The position numbers and the translations under genes are program-made. Under the pieces are notes generated by a model. It had not been told where the DNA came from. It ran no database searches and worked only from the letters and a program-made list of their open reading frames with translations. Shown here one piece after another: positions 7,660 through 16,081 of a DNA stretch of 64,000 bases. The stretch's first letter is position 1, and every line of letters begins with the position of its first letter. This stretch comes from Bacilli bacterium. Lineage in GTDB: Bacteria > Bacillota_I > Bacilli_A > RFN20 > CAG-826. The stretch is from contig JAFSOD010000001.1 in NCBI GenBank assembly GCA_017447165.1, forward strand, positions 62,001 to 126,000, read 5' to 3'.

Positions 7660-8646
7660 TTATAAACTTAATAATCCAACAGCCTTTTTCACTCTACTAA
7701 GAGTTTTATTCGCTACTTCGTTAGCTCTTTTTGCTCCAGCGATTAAGACTTTTTCATAGGCTTTAGATTCTAAGATTTCTTTATATTTCTTTTGGAATCC
7801 TTCAAGCTCGTTTACAACGACATCAGCGACAGCTTTTTTGAAATCTCCATATCGAGAACCTGCAAATTCTTTTTCAGCTTCTTCAATACTGATTTCCTTT
7901 AAGGAAGCATAGATTGTTAATAAATTAGAAATACCCGGTTTATTTTCAACATCGTATTTAACTTCACTTCCAGAATCAGTAACCGCGGACATGATTTTCT
8001 TTCTAACTATGGCAAGGTCATCTTTTAAGAAGATATCGCCTTTAGGATCACTCTTAGACATCTTTTTGGTTGGGTCACTAAGTGACATAATTCTCGCACC
8101 AACTTTACGCATTTCTGGTTTAGGCATTGTAAGAATTTCACCATAACGATTATTGAATCTATTAACTAAATCTCTAGTTAATTCAACGTGCTGTTTTTGA
8201 TCTTCTCCAACAGGGACTATAGACGCATCATATAAAATGATGTCGCTCGCCATTAAAACTGGATAAGCAAATAAACCTAATCCGATAGCGGATTCTTTCA
8301 TCTTTGCAGATTTATCTTTGAATTGAGTCATTCGACTTAATTCACCCATATATAAATAATTTTGCATGATAGCGTTCATCTCTGCATGAGCAGAAACTGA
8401 ACTTTGAAGGAATAGTGTTACTTTAGAAATATCTAAGCCTGCGGCCATATAAAAACAAGCAAGGTCGATAGAATTTTGTCTTAATACTTCTGGATCGATT
8501 GGTAAAGTTAAAGCATGTAAGTCTGCGATAAAATAAAAACATTCGCCTCTTTCAACTTCTTTTGGGAGGTGTTTAAGTACTCCAATGTAATTTCCTAATG
8601 TTAATTGTCCAGTTGGTTTAATACCAGTTAAAATTCTTTCTGCCAT
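7660..8646 (-). CDS. trpS: Tryptophanyl-tRNA synthetase
   Basis: A 328-residue class I aminoacyl-tRNA synthetase that charges tRNA-Trp. The HIGH-equivalent GNYIG follows GIKPTGQLTLG at the N-terminus. The KMSKS loop (KKMSKSD) is near residue 195. Length matches the bacterial TrpRS family. An AAGGA precedes the ATG, so this gene, unlike several neighbours, uses a normal ribosome binding site. It is monocistronic and divergent from spx. Confidence 0.97.
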   Translation of the reverse strand: MAERILTGIKPTGQLTLGNYIGVLKHLPKEVERGECFYFIADLHALTLPIDPEVLRQNSIDLACFYMAAGLDISKVTLFLQSSVSAHAEMNAIMQNYLYMGELSRMTQFKDKSAKMKESAIGLGLFAYPVLMASDIILYDASIVPVGEDQKQHVELTRDLVNRFNNRYGEILTMPKPEMRKVGARIMSLSDPTKKMSKSDPKGDIFLKDDLAIVRKKIMSAVTDSGSEVKYDVENKPGISNLLTIYASLKEISIEEAEKEFAGSRYGDFKKAVADVVVNELEGFQKKYKEILESKAYEKVLIAGAKRANEVANKTLSRVKKAVGLLSL

Positions 8647-8744
8647 AACTTTTCCTTCTTTAGCAAATAGTCTAGTTCAAATAAGTTAATTTTTCCATAT
8701 TAAAAATGTGGAAAGAGTGTAGTATTATATTTCTCATAAGCATT

Positions 8745-9170
8745 ATGATTAAAATTTATACCTCTCCAAGTTGTAGTTCATGTCGTAAAGCTAAAGATTT
8801 CTTTAAAAAAGAAGAGATTCCTTTCCAAGAGAAAAATATTTTTGTTGCTACTTTAAATGATGAAGAACTTAAAGACATGTTAACCAAAAGTGAGAATGGT
8901 ACAGAAGATATCATCTCTACTAGAAGTAAGATTATTAAAGAGAAAAATGTCGATATCGATAGCATGTCGATTAAAGAACTTATTGCATTTATTAGAGAAA
9001 ATCCATCGGTATTAAAGCGACCAATTATGGTTGATGATAGGAAGATACAAGTAGGTTATAACCCAGAAGAGATTAGAGTCTTCATTCCACATGAAAAAAG
9101 AGTGGCAGAATGGTCTTGTAGAAAAGTCGATTGTCCCTCTTACGATAGCTGTGAAGATAAAGTTAACTAA
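8745..9170 (+). CDS. spx: Spx, redox-responsive global regulator (ArsC family)
   Basis: A 141-residue protein close to Bacillus Spx from end to end: YTSPSCSSCRKAK with the CxxC redox switch (Cys10/Cys13), EDIISTRSKI, LKRPIMVDDRKIQVGYNPEEIR. Spx binds the alpha C-terminal domain of RNA polymerase and reprograms transcription under disulfide stress. The start is placed at ATG 8745 to match the family. The in-frame start at 8706 lies upstream of the probable -10 (TATTAT 8723-8728). There is no Shine-Dalgarno sequence. The C-terminus carries three extra cysteines (SCRKVDCPSYDSC) not found in Bacillus Spx. Confidence 0.93.
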   Translation: MIKIYTSPSCSSCRKAKDFFKKEEIPFQEKNIFVATLNDEELKDMLTKSENGTEDIISTRSKIIKEKNVDIDSMSIKELIAFIRENPSVLKRPIMVDDRKIQVGYNPEEIRVFIPHEKRVAEWSCRKVDCPSYDSCEDKVN

Positions 9171-9760
9171 AGATTATATATCGCGCGCCTAGCCTTGTTT
9201 ATATAATCTTTTTTATATGTGACACCAAAAGGTTCAATAATCGCAAGTAATTGAGATTTTGCACGTGTTTCTGCGTCAGATTCTACCTCTAAATTGAAAT
9301 CTACTTTATTTCTAAAATAGTTTTTATCAATTACTAATAGGCAGCTTTCTAGCTTAACTTCTAAACGCTCTGTTTTTAAATCGGTGATGTATTTAATAGA
9401 GTTTGGATCAACACCACACTGAGACAATTTATCGATTATTGGTTTATAGGAAATTATATTGTTGTTGATCAATTCTACTTTTTCTTTGTTGGTTAAAAGA
9501 TGATTGATTTCAATCGCTCCATTTTCACCTTGTATTTTTAATGTTAACTCGTATTTGCTACCGTTTATTTTTCTCATTCTTAAGACTTTATGAGAATTGG
9601 TTAACTTTAAATCTTCGGTGTCAAAATAGTAGTTCTCATTAACAATTTCTTCTTTTGAATAACTTGTTGCGAGGTAATGATTTCGAATATTTAAATATTG
9701 CTCTTCATTAATCATGACGCGAGCTTCATATTCCATGTTGATATTGTCGTTAACGTTCAT
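9167..9760 (-). CDS. CYTH-domain protein (YjbK-like triphosphatase family)
   Basis: A 197-residue protein with the CYTH pattern: the N-terminal ExE-type motif (MEYEARV), YFDT, LRMR, TLKI, and alternating acidic and basic strands to the C-terminus. The family forms a triphosphate tunnel that binds or cleaves inorganic or organic triphosphates. In Bacilli a CYTH gene (yjbK) lies near the NAD kinase gene, as here. The 3' end overlaps spx by 4 nt, tail to tail. CATAAT sits 6 nt before the ATG and there is no Shine-Dalgarno sequence, so the mRNA is probably leaderless. Confidence 0.85.
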   Translation of the reverse strand: MNVNDNINMEYEARVMINEEQYLNIRNHYLATSYSKEEIVNENYYFDTEDLKLTNSHKVLRMRKINGSKYELTLKIQGENGAIEINHLLTNKEKVELINNNIISYKPIIDKLSQCGVDPNSIKYITDLKTERLEVKLESCLLVIDKNYFRNKVDFNLEVESDAETRAKSQLLAIIEPFGVTYKKDYINKARRAIYNL

Positions 9761-9766
9761 GAATAA

Positions 9767-9779
9767 ATTATGCTACAAT
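9767..9779. promoter_or_regulatory. Divergent overlapping -10 boxes of the CYTH gene and nadK
   Basis: On the minus strand CATAAT (9772-9767) lies 6 nt from the CYTH ATG at 9760. On the plus strand the extended -10 TGC-TACAAT (9771-9779) would start nadK RNA near 9786. The two elements share bases 9771-9772, so polymerase binding at one should exclude the other. Confidence 0.55.
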
Positions 9780-9804
9780 GTTTGTCACAAGTAAAAATCT
9801 AATT

Positions 9805-10581
9805 ATGAAAATTGCTCTATGCTATAAAACTGAAAAGATAAGTGAAGGTTCTATCTCTAATATTAAAGAGAAGATTTTTTCTTATGGGTTTGATTTAGAT
9901 GATTCTCATCCAGATGTTGTTTTATTTATTGGTGGAGATGGCACTTTCTTAAGAGCGGTCCATCAATATTTCAATCAACTTCATCTAGTGAAATTTATTG
10001 GATTATGTAAAGGACACTTAGGGTTCTTCTATTCTTATGAAGAAAAAGAGCTTGATTCTTTACTTAGCGATTTAAAGCGCGGTGCTTGTAAAAGTGAGTC
10101 TCATCAACTTCTTAAAGCATCAGTGGATAACGAAGAGATTTACGCTTTAAATGAGATAAGAATTGAATCTCCTTTCCATACACTTATTAGTGATGTCTTA
10201 ATTAATGATGAATTCTTAGAAACTTTTAGAGGGAATGGATTGGTTGTTTCTACTTCATTAGGAAGTAGTGCTTATAATAAATCTTTAGGTGGGGCGGTTA
10301 TTTATCCACATATCCCTTGTATGGAATTATCAGAAATTGCTCCTATTAATAATACGGTTTATACATCTTTACATTCTTCGTTGGTAGTGGATAAGGATAG
10401 TGAAATTGTCTTAAAAACCAAAACTGAAAACATCTTGGTGGGATATGACCACTTAAATAAAAACATTAGACTAGCTTCATCTATCTCTTTAAAGTTATCC
10501 GATAAATTAGTGGTCCTACTTAGAAATAGTGATTATTCATACACTAAACTTTTAAATTCCAAATTCGTAGGTAACAAATAA
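9805..10581 (+). CDS. nadK: NAD kinase
   Basis: A 258-residue enzyme that phosphorylates NAD to NADP. GGDGTFLRA is the catalytic/ATP motif and STSLGSSAYNKSLGG corresponds to the usual TPTGSTAYN region, with some drift. The start is placed at ATG 9805 (MKIALCYK). The longer in-frame start at 9778 overlaps the -10 box TACAAT (9774-9779) and would lie upstream of the transcript. The leader would be about 20 nt with no Shine-Dalgarno sequence. The stop overlaps the next ATG (TAATG). Confidence 0.92.
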   Translation: MKIALCYKTEKISEGSISNIKEKIFSYGFDLDDSHPDVVLFIGGDGTFLRAVHQYFNQLHLVKFIGLCKGHLGFFYSYEEKELDSLLSDLKRGACKSESHQLLKASVDNEEIYALNEIRIESPFHTLISDVLINDEFLETFRGNGLVVSTSLGSSAYNKSLGGAVIYPHIPCMELSEIAPINNTVYTSLHSSLVVDKDSEIVLKTKTENILVGYDHLNKNIRLASSISLKLSDKLVVLLRNSDYSYTKLLNSKFVGNK

Positions 10582-10721
10582 TGTTTATCCAATCAACTTT
10601 TAAAGACGATGTTAATGCTTTTTTAAAATCTGGAGCCTTCTGGATTGCTTTAGGAATTACTGTTTTGATTGTGATAACAATTACTGTCTTATTAATCAAA
10701 AATCGTAAAAAAAAGAAGTAA
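10581..10721 (+). CDS. 46-residue single-pass membrane protein
   Basis: A small gene coupled to nadK by a TAATG overlap. It encodes a 46-residue peptide with a hydrophilic N-terminus, one transmembrane helix (about residues 18-39, FWIALGITVLIVITITVLLI) and a positively charged tail (KNRKKKK), predicting the C-terminus in the cytoplasm. No family was recognised. Its TAA lies inside the terminator stem that also carries the stop of maf. Confidence 0.6.
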   Translation: MFIQSTFKDDVNAFLKSGAFWIALGITVLIVITITVLLIKNRKKKK

Positions 10722-10735
10722 GATTACTTCTTTAT
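10708..10735. terminator. Bidirectional terminator carrying both convergent stop codons
   Basis: AAGAAGTAA (10713-10721) and TTACTTCTT (10724-10732) are perfect inverted arms. The TAA of the 46-residue gene (10719-10721) and that of maf (10726-10724) lie within the stem. Confidence 0.7.
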
Positions 10736-11284
10736 TTGTTCGATTAATTCTTTTATTTCCTTAACTGGAAACCCAACAACGTTATCGACACTACCGATAA
10801 CTTTTTTAATTATTGGGAACTTACCGTTATCTTGAACACCGTACGCTCCAGCTTTATCTAAAGGAGATCCGCTTTTAACGTATTTATTAATTAATTCATC
10901 ACTAAGTTCGTTGAATATAACTTCACTAGTCACATGACTTATTATTTCTTTATTTAAATATTTAATGCGGAAACCAGTGTGGACGTAATGTGCTTTGCCT
11001 GATAATTCTTTTAGGATTCTTTTGGCGTCTAATTCATCTATTGGTTTTCCGATAATTTGATTATCAAGGACCACAATTGTGTCCGCAGAGATTATGAGAT
11101 CTTCAGGATAATATTTTTCTACTGCCTCACCTTTTCTTCTAGCGATGTCTTCTACCGCTTTAATAGGAGAGAGTTTATAAGATGATTCTTCATCGATATC
11201 TTCAGTAGCGACAATAAAATCTGATGAAATAATTTTCATCAATTCTTGTCTTCTTGGTGATTTAGACGCTAAAACGTATTTCAT
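10724..11284 (-). CDS. maf: Maf-family nucleotide pyrophosphatase
   Basis: A 186-residue house-cleaning enzyme that hydrolyses non-canonical or specific NTPs such as dTTP and UTP to monophosphates. Its family marks are LASKSPRRQELM at the N-terminus, SADTIV in the middle and DKAGAYGVQ near residue 145. Its ATG overlaps the RNase J stop (TAATG on the minus strand), so it is translated from the same mRNA as RNase J. Confidence 0.94.
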   Translation of the reverse strand: MKYVLASKSPRRQELMKIISSDFIVATEDIDEESSYKLSPIKAVEDIARRKGEAVEKYYPEDLIISADTIVVLDNQIIGKPIDELDAKRILKELSGKAHYVHTGFRIKYLNKEIISHVTSEVIFNELSDELINKYVKSGSPLDKAGAYGVQDNGKFPIIKKVIGSVDNVVGFPVKEIKELIEQIKK

Positions 11285-12954
11285 TAATTTTTAGACATGA
11301 TGATTGGAATAATCATCGGATAACGTTTTGTTCTGGTATATACAAACTTACTAGCAACATCTTTAACAACTTGCTTTAGTTCTGAGAAGTTTGTTTTTGT
11401 TCCAAGCTTTTCTCTTACAGCAGCTCCAACAAGAGATTGGCACTCTAAAATAGCTTTTTCATTATGTTTTTGGACAACACCTCTATTATAAATAGTTGGT
11501 TCATCTAGAAGGGTATTGCTTCTACTATCTATCGCTAAAGCAATAATGAGCATGCCGTCATCATGTAAGATTCTTCTATCTTCCATAACGGAATCAGCTA
11601 ATCCGTTGATGTCTTTGCCGTCAATATAAGAAACACCATGTTCAACTTGATAGCCAAGTTTCACTTTATGTTTGGCTAACACTAAAGTATCGCCATTATC
11701 TAATACAAAGCAGTTCTCTGCTGGAATACCTAAACTAGTGGCGAGTTCAGCATGAAGTCTAAGCATACGGTATTCTCCGTGCATTGGCATAAAGTATTTA
11801 GGATTAAATAATTTTAAGACTAATCTTAATTCTTGTCTTGATGGATGACCTGAAGAATGGATATCCGCTAAGATGGAGTTGGTGATGCATTCCGCACCAC
11901 ACCTTGTTAACAGGTTAACAATGTGAGCAATCATGATGCCGTTTCCTGGAATAGCGCTACTAGAGAATACCACTGTATCTCCAGGCATAACATGGATATC
12001 TTTATGATCTCCGCCAGCAATTCTGCTTAAAGCAGCGTTAGGCTCGCCTTGGCTACCAGTACAAAGAATTAATAATTCGCCGGCTTTATATTTTTTGATA
12101 TCGCTTGCTGGGATAATGCTACTATCTGGGATATGGATATAACCAAAGCTACGAGAAATATCGACAGCCTTTTCCATCGATTTACCAACGATAGTGATAT
12201 ATCTTTTATGTTTGACTGCAGATTCACAGATTTGTTGAATTCTTGAAATGTTACTTGAGAATGTGGAGACTATAATTCTACCCATCGCGTTATTAAAGAT
12301 TTCATTTATGGAGTCATTAACGTTTTTCTCACTTGGTGTATAGCCTTCTTGTTCGGCGTTAGTGGAGTCACTTAAAAGTAAGTCCACACCTTCTTTTCCA
12401 AGTTCAGCAATTCTTTGAAGTTCGATATCTGGTCCAATTGGAGTTAAGTCGACTTTAAAGTCACCAGTAGAGATAATTCTACCTTCTCTAGTGTCAATGA
12501 CAACTCCAAAGGAGTCAGGGATAGAGTGAGTCACTCTAAAGAAGGAAATATCAAAGTCTCCAATCTTTATTTTAGTGTCACTGTTATATTCAACAATTTT
12601 GACACGATCAGACATATGATATTCTTCTAATCTACTTTTAATTAATGCACAAGCAAGTTTAGGCGCGTATATCACAGGGATATTAACATTTTGAATAAGA
12701 AAAGGAATACCGCCAATATGGTCTTCATGGCCGTGAGTAATAATTAAAGCTTTAATTTTGTTTTTGTTGTTTTTAAGGTGTGTGAAGTCTGGGACGATAT
12801 AGTCAATTCCAGGAAATTCAACTCCTGGGAATTTGACACCACAGTCAATAATGACAATTTGCTCCTCGTTTTCGAAGCAATACATGTTTTTACCGACTTC
12901 TCCTAGCCCACCTAAAGCATAAATAGAAACCGGAAGAGAAATATTCTTATCCAT
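11284..12954 (-). CDS. rnj: Ribonuclease J
   Basis: A 556-residue metallo-beta-lactamase/beta-CASP ribonuclease that acts in mRNA turnover and rRNA maturation. It opens with ALGGLGEVGKNMY and carries the zinc motif THGHEDHIGG around residue 76, THSIPDS, STGDFK and SDSTNAE, with a C-terminal dimerisation domain. The start is ATG 12954, with GGAGG 5-6 nt upstream; an in-frame TTG at 12966 overlaps that site. One J-type gene is visible here. The peptide deformylase gene follows upstream, as near Bacillus rnjA. Confidence 0.95.
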   Translation of the reverse strand: MDKNISLPVSIYALGGLGEVGKNMYCFENEEQIVIIDCGVKFPGVEFPGIDYIVPDFTHLKNNKNKIKALIITHGHEDHIGGIPFLIQNVNIPVIYAPKLACALIKSRLEEYHMSDRVKIVEYNSDTKIKIGDFDISFFRVTHSIPDSFGVVIDTREGRIISTGDFKVDLTPIGPDIELQRIAELGKEGVDLLLSDSTNAEQEGYTPSEKNVNDSINEIFNNAMGRIIVSTFSSNISRIQQICESAVKHKRYITIVGKSMEKAVDISRSFGYIHIPDSSIIPASDIKKYKAGELLILCTGSQGEPNAALSRIAGGDHKDIHVMPGDTVVFSSSAIPGNGIMIAHIVNLLTRCGAECITNSILADIHSSGHPSRQELRLVLKLFNPKYFMPMHGEYRMLRLHAELATSLGIPAENCFVLDNGDTLVLAKHKVKLGYQVEHGVSYIDGKDINGLADSVMEDRRILHDDGMLIIALAIDSRSNTLLDEPTIYNRGVVQKHNEKAILECQSLVGAAVREKLGTKTNFSELKQVVKDVASKFVYTRTKRYPMIIPIIMSKN

Positions 12955-12996
12955 TGGAACCTCCAATACATTGCTTATGTAAAAATAGGTGCTTTT

Positions 12997-13005
12997 ATTT
13001 TAGCA
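12997..13005 (-). promoter_or_regulatory. Extended -10 promoter of the RNase J-maf operon
   Basis: Minus-strand TGC-TAAAAT (13005-12997) is an extended -10 element about 40 nt before the RNase J ATG. A weak TTGATT lies further upstream, at long spacing. Confidence 0.45.
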
Positions 13006-13043
13006 CACTATTTATAAAATAAATCAAATTATTTATTTTTAAA

Positions 13044-13586
13044 TTAGATTAATTGTTCGCCAGGCAAAGCTTGATCAGGAGCTTGTTTATTAATGTGGTC
13101 ATAGAAGAAGACACCATTGAGGTGGTCGTATTCATGTTGAAGAACTATGGCGTCATATCCAAAAGCAGTGATAACAATTTCTTCTCCTCTAATGGCCTCA
13201 TAAGCTTTCAATTTAATCTTGTAGTAGCGGTGAACCAAGCCCATATGTTCGTTATCCACACTTAAACAGCCTTCACCAGCCTCTAAAGCACACTGCTTTA
13301 CGGATGTTTCTAACATCACAGGGTTCACTAATTGATATTCTACTGGTCCTTTTTCTGTTTCATAGTAAATGACAAACATTCTTTTTAATAGACCAATTTG
13401 AATGGCCGCCATTCCTACTCCTGGACGATAGTTATGTTTTTTAGCATATTCTTCATCCTGAGATTTTTTTAGATAATCAAGCATCATATCTAAAGTGTTT
13501 TTATCTTCTTTAGATAAAGGCATCTCTACAGGAAGAGATTTTTTTCTCATAATTGGATTGGAATCTTTAATAATTTTTAGTTTCAT
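13044..13586 (-). CDS. def: Peptide deformylase
   Basis: A 180-residue metalloenzyme that removes the formyl group from nascent proteins. All three motifs are present: GVGMAAIQIG (motif 1), EGCLS (motif 2, metal-binding Cys) and QHEYDHLNG (motif 3, HExxH). GATAAT (13598-13593 on the minus strand) lies 6 nt before the ATG and no Shine-Dalgarno sequence is present, so a leaderless transcript is likely. It is divergent from ricF. Confidence 0.96.
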   Translation of the reverse strand: MKLKIIKDSNPIMRKKSLPVEMPLSKEDKNTLDMMLDYLKKSQDEEYAKKHNYRPGVGMAAIQIGLLKRMFVIYYETEKGPVEYQLVNPVMLETSVKQCALEAGEGCLSVDNEHMGLVHRYYKIKLKAYEAIRGEEIVITAFGYDAIVLQHEYDHLNGVFFYDHINKQAPDQALPGEQLI

Positions 13587-13629
13587 ATCTCAATTATCTT
13601 ATCTTATATCTTTTTGCAAAGCAAATAGG

Positions 13630-13635
13630 TATAAT
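13630..13635 (+). promoter_or_regulatory. -10 box of ricF-rsmD-coaD, leaderless start
   Basis: TATAAT at 13630-13635 is 9 nt before ATG 13645, which places the transcript start at or within a few bases of the start codon. No Shine-Dalgarno sequence is present. Confidence 0.6.
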
Positions 13636-13644
13636 ATTTTTACT

Positions 13645-13995
13645 ATGAATGAGAGAATATTTGATTTATCAACGAGATTAAATGAGTCCTTAGTCAATAA
13701 CCCAAAAGTCAAAGAACTTAATAAATTAGAAGAAGAGTTAAATAATTCCTATGAAGTTTATTTATTAAGTCAAAAGAAAGACGAGGCTTTAGAGTTATAC
13801 TCTAAACTTAAAGAGATCTATCCTGATGATAATGCTGAAGTTAAGGCTGCTTTAATTAGATTAAAAGAGGCTAAGGAAGCATTAAATAATCACCCATTAG
13901 TGAAATCTTATTTATCTATATATAATGAAGTTAAGTATTTATATATGGAAGTTGATAATATCTTATTTTCTGAATTTAAAGAAAGAGGCTGCTAA
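13645..13995 (+). CDS. ricF: YlbF/YmcA-family protein (RicF-like)
   Basis: A 116-residue, mostly alpha-helical protein of the YlbF/YmcA family (NNPKVKELNKLEEEL at the start; NHPLVKSYL and YLYMEVDNIL near the end). In Bacillus RicF works with RicA and RicT in RNase Y-dependent mRNA maturation and carries cysteines that help hold Fe-S clusters; here the protein ends in Cys. Start ATG 13645 follows TATAAT by 9 nt. The order ricF-rsmD-coaD copies ylbF-ylbH-ylbI of Bacillus, but ylbG is missing. The stop overlaps rsmD (TAATG). Confidence 0.8.
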   Translation: MNERIFDLSTRLNESLVNNPKVKELNKLEEELNNSYEVYLLSQKKDEALELYSKLKEIYPDDNAEVKAALIRLKEAKEALNNHPLVKSYLSIYNEVKYLYMEVDNILFSEFKERGC

Positions 13996-14549
13996 TGGGA
14001 ATGAGAGTTATCGGCGGAGAACTCCGTCATCGTAAACTTGTTTATCCAGAATCTAATCCTGATATTAGACCCACTAAAGATAGAATTAGAGAAGCTTTCT
14101 TTTCAATTGTTGGCAATATTGAGAACAAGACATTTTTAGATTTATATGCGGGAAGTGGTTCTATGGGAATTGAAGCAATTTCTAGAGGAGCATCTAAATC
14201 AGTTTTTGTAGAGATTTCTAGAGAAGCGTTAAAGTATGTAAAAGAGAATATTTCTACTTTACAAGTAGAATCTAGAAGTGAAATCTATAATTTAGAAGAC
14301 TTAAAAGCTTTAGAATTATTTTTACAAAAAAGCTATAAATTTGATGTTATCTATCTAGATCCACCATATGAAAAAGGGAAATATGAAGAAGTGCTTTCCT
14401 ATATATTTTCTAATAAATTAATTAATAAATATGGTCTAGTAGCGGTCGAAATAAATAGACCATTAAATATCGATCCTAATTGGAATAAAAAAATAAAAGA
14501 GTATCATTATGGTGATATTCGTTTATATACTTTTATAGAGGAATTATAA
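13995..14549 (+). CDS. rsmD: 16S rRNA (guanine-966-N2)-methyltransferase
   Basis: A 184-residue SAM-dependent enzyme. RVIGGELRHRKL at the N-terminus, RPTKDRIREAFFSI, the SAM-binding LDLYAGSGSMGIEA and the N6/N2-methylase motif LDPPY around residue 118 are all present. Start codons overlap neighbouring stops on both sides (TAATG), giving tight coupling with ricF and coaD. ATG 14001 is an alternative start two codons in. Confidence 0.95.
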   Translation: MGMRVIGGELRHRKLVYPESNPDIRPTKDRIREAFFSIVGNIENKTFLDLYAGSGSMGIEAISRGASKSVFVEISREALKYVKENISTLQVESRSEIYNLEDLKALELFLQKSYKFDVIYLDPPYEKGKYEEVLSYIFSNKLINKYGLVAVEINRPLNIDPNWNKKIKEYHYGDIRLYTFIEEL

Positions 14550-15013
14550 TGAAAATTGCTGTTTATCCTGGAAGCTTTGATCCAATCACCAATGGACACT
14601 TAGATATATTAAATAGAGCCTGTGCTTTATTTGATAAGGTCATTGTTTTAGTAGCGACTAATCCAAATAAATCTTCTAATTTTTCTACCGAAGAAAGAGT
14701 GGAGATGATTAAAGAATCCACTAAAGGAAATAAAAAGGTTGAAGTTACTAGTGATAGTGGGCTCACTGTGGAATTTGCTAAAAAACGCAAGGCTACGCAT
14801 TTAATTAGAGGCTTAAGAGCGGTATCTGATTTCGAATATGAATTCCAACTCGCTAGCGCAAACGAATTTATTGACCCAAAAATTGATACTGTGTTCTTAA
14901 TGGCAAGAGGCGATAAAACATTTATTTCTAGTAGCTCAATCATCACTATGGCTAAGCAAGGAATCGATGTTTCTAAATTAGTTCCTAGTAGCGTTCTAAA
15001 AAGACTTAAATAA
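14549..15013 (+). CDS. coaD: Phosphopantetheine adenylyltransferase
   Basis: A 154-residue nucleotidyltransferase catalysing the fourth step of coenzyme A synthesis. YPGSFDPITNGHLDI contains the T/HxGH motif and ISSSSI, followed by SKLVPSSV, is the C-terminal signature. It supplies CoA, the ultimate source of the phosphopantetheine arm that the peptide synthetase later in the window needs. It is the last gene of its operon. Confidence 0.97.
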   Translation: MKIAVYPGSFDPITNGHLDILNRACALFDKVIVLVATNPNKSSNFSTEERVEMIKESTKGNKKVEVTSDSGLTVEFAKKRKATHLIRGLRAVSDFEYEFQLASANEFIDPKIDTVFLMARGDKTFISSSSIITMAKQGIDVSKLVPSSVLKRLK

Positions 15014-15024
15014 GTTAGTATAAG

Positions 15025-15048
15025 AAAAGACCCAGCTGGGTCTTTTTT
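15025..15048. terminator. Bidirectional terminator after coaD
   Basis: AAAAGACCCAGCTGGGTCTTTTTT: a perfect palindromic stem with a T-run on each strand. Confidence 0.85.
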
Positions 15049-15065
15049 ATAATTAATATAATTAA

Positions 15066-15896
15066 TTAAGCTTCCATTTCTGGGTCGAATAATCCTTGAT
15101 AATTCCAAATATCTCTAACGACCATACCTTTGGTAGCTTCATTGATGTTATCGGATAAATCAAAGTCGATGTAATTATAGAATAATTGGGTAATGCCATT
15201 TGTTCCATAATAACCGATATCATATTTTTCTAAATCGACAAGGAATGTTAATGGTGTGTCTAATCCTTCATCAGAAGTACTAGCAGCATCTAACTTAGAA
15301 GATGTTGTCTTCATGTTGGTGACGATTGAGGATTTACTCTTAGCAAGAAGGTTTCTGTATAATGGGTAAGCTGTGTCATCACATTCACCATATTCTTCGA
15401 CTAATTCCTCGAATAAGCCGGTGTGTTTAGCATAGATTGGTTTTGCTAAGTATTCTTTTCCAGCGTCATCCATTTTATCAACAAGAATAGTATAGAATTT
15501 AAAACCTTGAACGTAGCCGTTAGCGATGGCATTGCCATATCCGGCAACTGCGTCCTTACAGTTTGTACAGTTTTGTTTAACAAAGGAGAGTAAGAATTTA
15601 TCACCAAATTCGTCTTTAATCTTTTTGGAGTTTTCGGCGCTATAGTTTTCTAAGTAGCCTAATAGTCTATCGGCTTGACCATCTTCTGTTAAAGTAAGGG
15701 CGTGTGCTTCATACCAAGCATAATCGTTGTCTGTGCTTTTGTTAACTAAACCTTCAATTCCTCTTTTGATGTAAGGGATTGAGAAGATGATAGCGAAAAT
15801 ACCACCAACAATTAATAATGGTTGAACCCATGCAGTACTAGCAATCCAACGTCCAATTTTTGCAAAGAAATGTCCGATAGCTCTTAAGATTTTCAT
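15066..15896 (-). CDS. Membrane-anchored protein with a CxxC thioredoxin-like region
   Basis: A 276-residue protein with AGGAGG before the ATG. A single transmembrane helix at about residues 22-42 follows a basic N-terminus, so the rest is probably outside. Around residue 105, FLLSFVKQNCTNCKDA resembles the strand and CxxC start of a thioredoxin fold, and TPLTFLVD further on could be the cis-proline loop. A thiol-disulfide role at the cell surface is an inference. No named family was recognised; downstream it meets the coaD terminator. Confidence 0.55.
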   Translation of the reverse strand: MKILRAIGHFFAKIGRWIASTAWVQPLLIVGGIFAIIFSIPYIKRGIEGLVNKSTDNDYAWYEAHALTLTEDGQADRLLGYLENYSAENSKKIKDEFGDKFLLSFVKQNCTNCKDAVAGYGNAIANGYVQGFKFYTILVDKMDDAGKEYLAKPIYAKHTGLFEELVEEYGECDDTAYPLYRNLLAKSKSSIVTNMKTTSSKLDAASTSDEGLDTPLTFLVDLEKYDIGYYGTNGITQLFYNYIDFDLSDNINEATKGMVVRDIWNYQGLFDPEMEA

Positions 15897-16040
15897 GATA
15901 ATTAGCCTCCTATATTTACATATAGCGAATAAATGATATCACTTTAGACATTTATTTTCAATAAAATAATATACTTTTTCTTCAACGTAATTAATTTCAA
16001 AGAAATTAAAATACAATTTAAAGCATGTTTTTGTTTCTTA

Positions 16041-16069
16041 TTGATATTTAAAATGCGAATGTATAAAAT
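16041..16069 (+). promoter_or_regulatory. Promoter of the YitT-family gene
   Basis: TTGATA (16041-16046), 17-nt spacer, TAAAAT (16064-16069). Transcription would start about 6 nt before ATG 16082, leaving almost no leader. Confidence 0.5.
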
Positions 16070-16081
16070 ACATGTTAGATT

